Positions 62,029 to 64,000 of a DNA stretch of 64,000 nucleotides are shown piece after piece. The stretch covers positions 1 through 64,000 of the forward strand of contig JAKAVA010000089.1 of the NCBI GenBank assembly GCA_021827645.1, written 5' to 3'. This stretch comes from Planctomycetota bacterium (GTDB lineage: Bacteria; Planctomycetota; Phycisphaerae; WQYP01). Made by a program: the position numbers and the translations under genes. Below the pieces are notes generated by a model that had not been told where the DNA came from, did not search any database, and saw nothing but the letters and a program-made list of their open reading frames with translations. Numbering within the stretch: position 1 is the first letter of the stretch; each line of letters begins with the position of its first letter.

Positions 62029-62769
62029 TCAGTCCCCGGCCCTTGGCTCGATATCGTCGCGTAGGCGATAGCCGACACCGATTTCCGTCGATATGCAGCT
62101 CTGTCCCTTTTCGCCGGTCTGAAGCTTGCGCCGGAGACTGTTCATATAAATTCGCACATAGTGCGTTCGATTTCCATAACCCGATCCCCACACCTCCCGG
62201 AGCAAAAACCGATGCGTCAACACCCGTCCCGCGTGCCGAACCAGCACCTCAAGCAATTTGAATTCCAGCGGCGTGAGACTGATCGGGTTACCGCGGAGCG
62301 TGACCTGATGTCGGACAATATCCATGGTGATGGGGCCGGCTGCCAGTACCTGTTCCGCTGACGAATCGTCCTGCTTCCGACGCATAACCGCTCGCAGGCG
62401 TGCCAGCAGTTCACCGGTACTCAACGGCTTGGTGAGGTAATCGTCGGCACCCGCATCCAATGCCTCAATCTTACTCCGCTCCTGACCCCGGGCGGAAATA
62501 ATGATAATCGGCACGCCGAACGTCGTGCGGATCTCCCGCAGCAGATCGATTCCATCGCGATCGGGAAGTCCCAGGTCCAGTACAATCGCCCCGACCGCTT
62601 CAGAGGCCAGTTGCTTCATCGCGGTACCGGCGTCCGCCGCCTCCAGATAGCGGTACCCGGCGGCCTCCAATGCGATTCGTAGATACTTTCGGATGGCGTA
62701 ATCATCTTCCACCACCAGAACCGTCGGCGGCGCAATGCTCAGATTCGGTGGCGACGAATGGATACTCAT
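62029..62769 (-). CDS. kdpE: KdpE-like OmpR-family response regulator (ORF open to 63033)
   Basis: VLVVEDDYAIRKYLRIALEAAGY, IVLDLGLPDRDGIDLLREIR, HYVRIYMNSLRRKLQ. Confidence 0.9.
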   Translation of the reverse strand: MSIHSSPPNLSIAPPTVLVVEDDYAIRKYLRIALEAAGYRYLEAADAGTAMKQLASEAVGAIVLDLGLPDRDGIDLLREIRTTFGVPIIIISARGQERSKIEALDAGADDYLTKPLSTGELLARLRAVMRRKQDDSSAEQVLAAGPITMDIVRHQVTLRGNPISLTPLEFKLLEVLVRHAGRVLTHRFLLREVWGSGYGNRTHYVRIYMNSLRRKLQTGEKGQSCISTEIGVGYRLRDDIEPRAGD

Positions 62770-62779
62770 CAAATCTCCA

Positions 62780-64000
62780 TCATGTTTTATCTCTGTTCTC
62801 CGGTAAATCGTCCAAAGCGGCAACGGGAATTCTGACCGCAAATTCGGCTCCCCCCTCCGGATGATTCCGAGCGCTGATTTGGCCGCCGTGAAGCTGTACG
62901 ATGGTTCGACATATCGCCAGCCCAAGCCCCAGCCCCTGCCGCAGGTGATTCCGCGGCGAACGGTAAAATTTTTCAAACAGATGAGGCACCTCGTCCTCCG
63001 CAATGCCTCGGCCATGATCACGAACCGTGACACTTATAAATCCACCATCCGCCCTGGCACTTACCACGACCGACTCGTCGCTCTCGGATATTCCGTGTTC
63101 GGCGGCATTTTCAATAAGATTCACCATCACCTGCTCCAGCAACTCCGGATCCCCCCGGCATGGCGGAAGATCAGCCCCAGATTTCACCTGAATTCGCAGA
63201 TGGGGCTCATGTTTGGTGACACGTTCAATCGCTGACGCAATCAGTTCCTCGACCGGCAGAATATCCTGACGCACGTCCATCTTGCCGGATTCCAGCCGGG
63301 TCATACGCAATAATTTATCAATAAGGCGATCCATTCTGTCAGCTTCGGCCGTTATCGACCCGGCCAACTCACGTAAATGGGCGCTATCCAAATCGGGACC
63401 GGCTTCCTGAAGGCCACTCGCGGCGGCCGCAATCGCCGCCAGCGGCGTGCGCAGATCATGCGATACCGAAGTTAACAGCGTGTTGCGGATAGACTCCCTC
63501 TCGGCGTTCGCCCACGCGCGACGCGATTCCTCTGAAAACATCAGCCGGTCAATCGCCACCGCCAGTTGCTCGCACAGTGCCCGCAGCGAATCAATCGCCG
63601 GCGGCTCGATCAGTTCCTGCATACTCTCGCTTGTGAGTGCCAGCGCCCCGACCGTTCCACGCACGCCCCGGAAGGGCATGACAAAAAATCGCGACAGCGG
63701 CAGAGTATCGGTCAACGCCCCGGCCGGGCGGCCGTTCTGAATGACCCACGCCGCAACACCCAGGTCCTTGTCATCGAGTTGAATGCCGTTACTCTGATGC
63801 ACCATTCGCGGCTTGCCCGCTTCGGCCACAATAACGGCGCTCTGCGCCCGCAGATGGGTCTGTACCTGTTTCACGGTGGAACGGGCAAGCTCATCGATAC
63901 TCGTCGCCCCCGTAATCGCCTGCGTCATCTCCATGAGAGCCGCAATGCTCGCGTGCCGGTTGCGGGCCAGCAGTTCCTGCTCCCGCAGGCGGGTGGTGAC
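62780..64000 (-). CDS. kdpD: KdpD-like sensor histidine kinase, C-terminal part; continues past the window
   Basis: LLTSVSHDLRTPLAAIAAAASGL, MVNLIENAAEHG, VRDHGRGIAEDEVPHLFEKFYRSPRN. Confidence 0.9.
   Translation of the reverse strand, partial: VTTRLREQELLARNRHASIAALMEMTQAITGATSIDELARSTVKQVQTHLRAQSAVIVAEAGKPRMVHQSNGIQLDDKDLGVAAWVIQNGRPAGALTDTLPLSRFFVMPFRGVRGTVGALALTSESMQELIEPPAIDSLRALCEQLAVAIDRLMFSEESRRAWANAERESIRNTLLTSVSHDLRTPLAAIAAAASGLQEAGPDLDSAHLRELAGSITAEADRMDRLIDKLLRMTRLESGKMDVRQDILPVEELIASAIERVTKHEPHLRIQVKSGADLPPCRGDPELLEQVMVNLIENAAEHGISESDESVVVSARADGGFISVTVRDHGRGIAEDEVPHLFEKFYRSPRNHLRQGLGLGLAICRTIVQLHGGQISARNHPEGGAEFAVRIPVAALDDLPENRDKT

Overview
The window looks like a chromosome segment from a Planctomycetota (probably Phycisphaerae-like) bacterium. 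The taxonomy is inferred from gene content and a pseudopilin with a C-terminal H..DG-type motif; no search was run. Most of it is ordinary genome: purH, a PQQ-propeller protein, nadK, a peptidase, RNase D, asnB, lepA, a pseudopilin, folA/thyA, an RND efflux set with an ArsR regulator, gltD/gltB, a polysaccharide-degradation cluster, a lipoprotein/ABC-exporter/MarR/MacAB-TolC block, and kdpE/kdpD at the right edge (kdpD truncated). The unusual part is about 22.4-31.1 kb, an accessory region between the arsR gene and tRNA-Cys. It contains: (i) a tandem array of five ~151-bp repeats alternating with one intact and three identically truncated copies of a four-helix-bundle (S23/IVS-type) gene, abutting tRNA-Pro(GGG); (ii) a two-gene overlapping cassette of unknown function flanked on both sides by two kinds of direct repeat; (iii) a family of short ~9-10-nt-phased repeats with hairpins; (iv) an IS110-family element with a long non-coding 3' side; (v) a 5'-truncated primase/helicase gene, structured non-coding DNA, and a tyrosine integrase whose 3' end is antisense to tRNA-Cys. 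All function calls come from reading protein motifs by eye.
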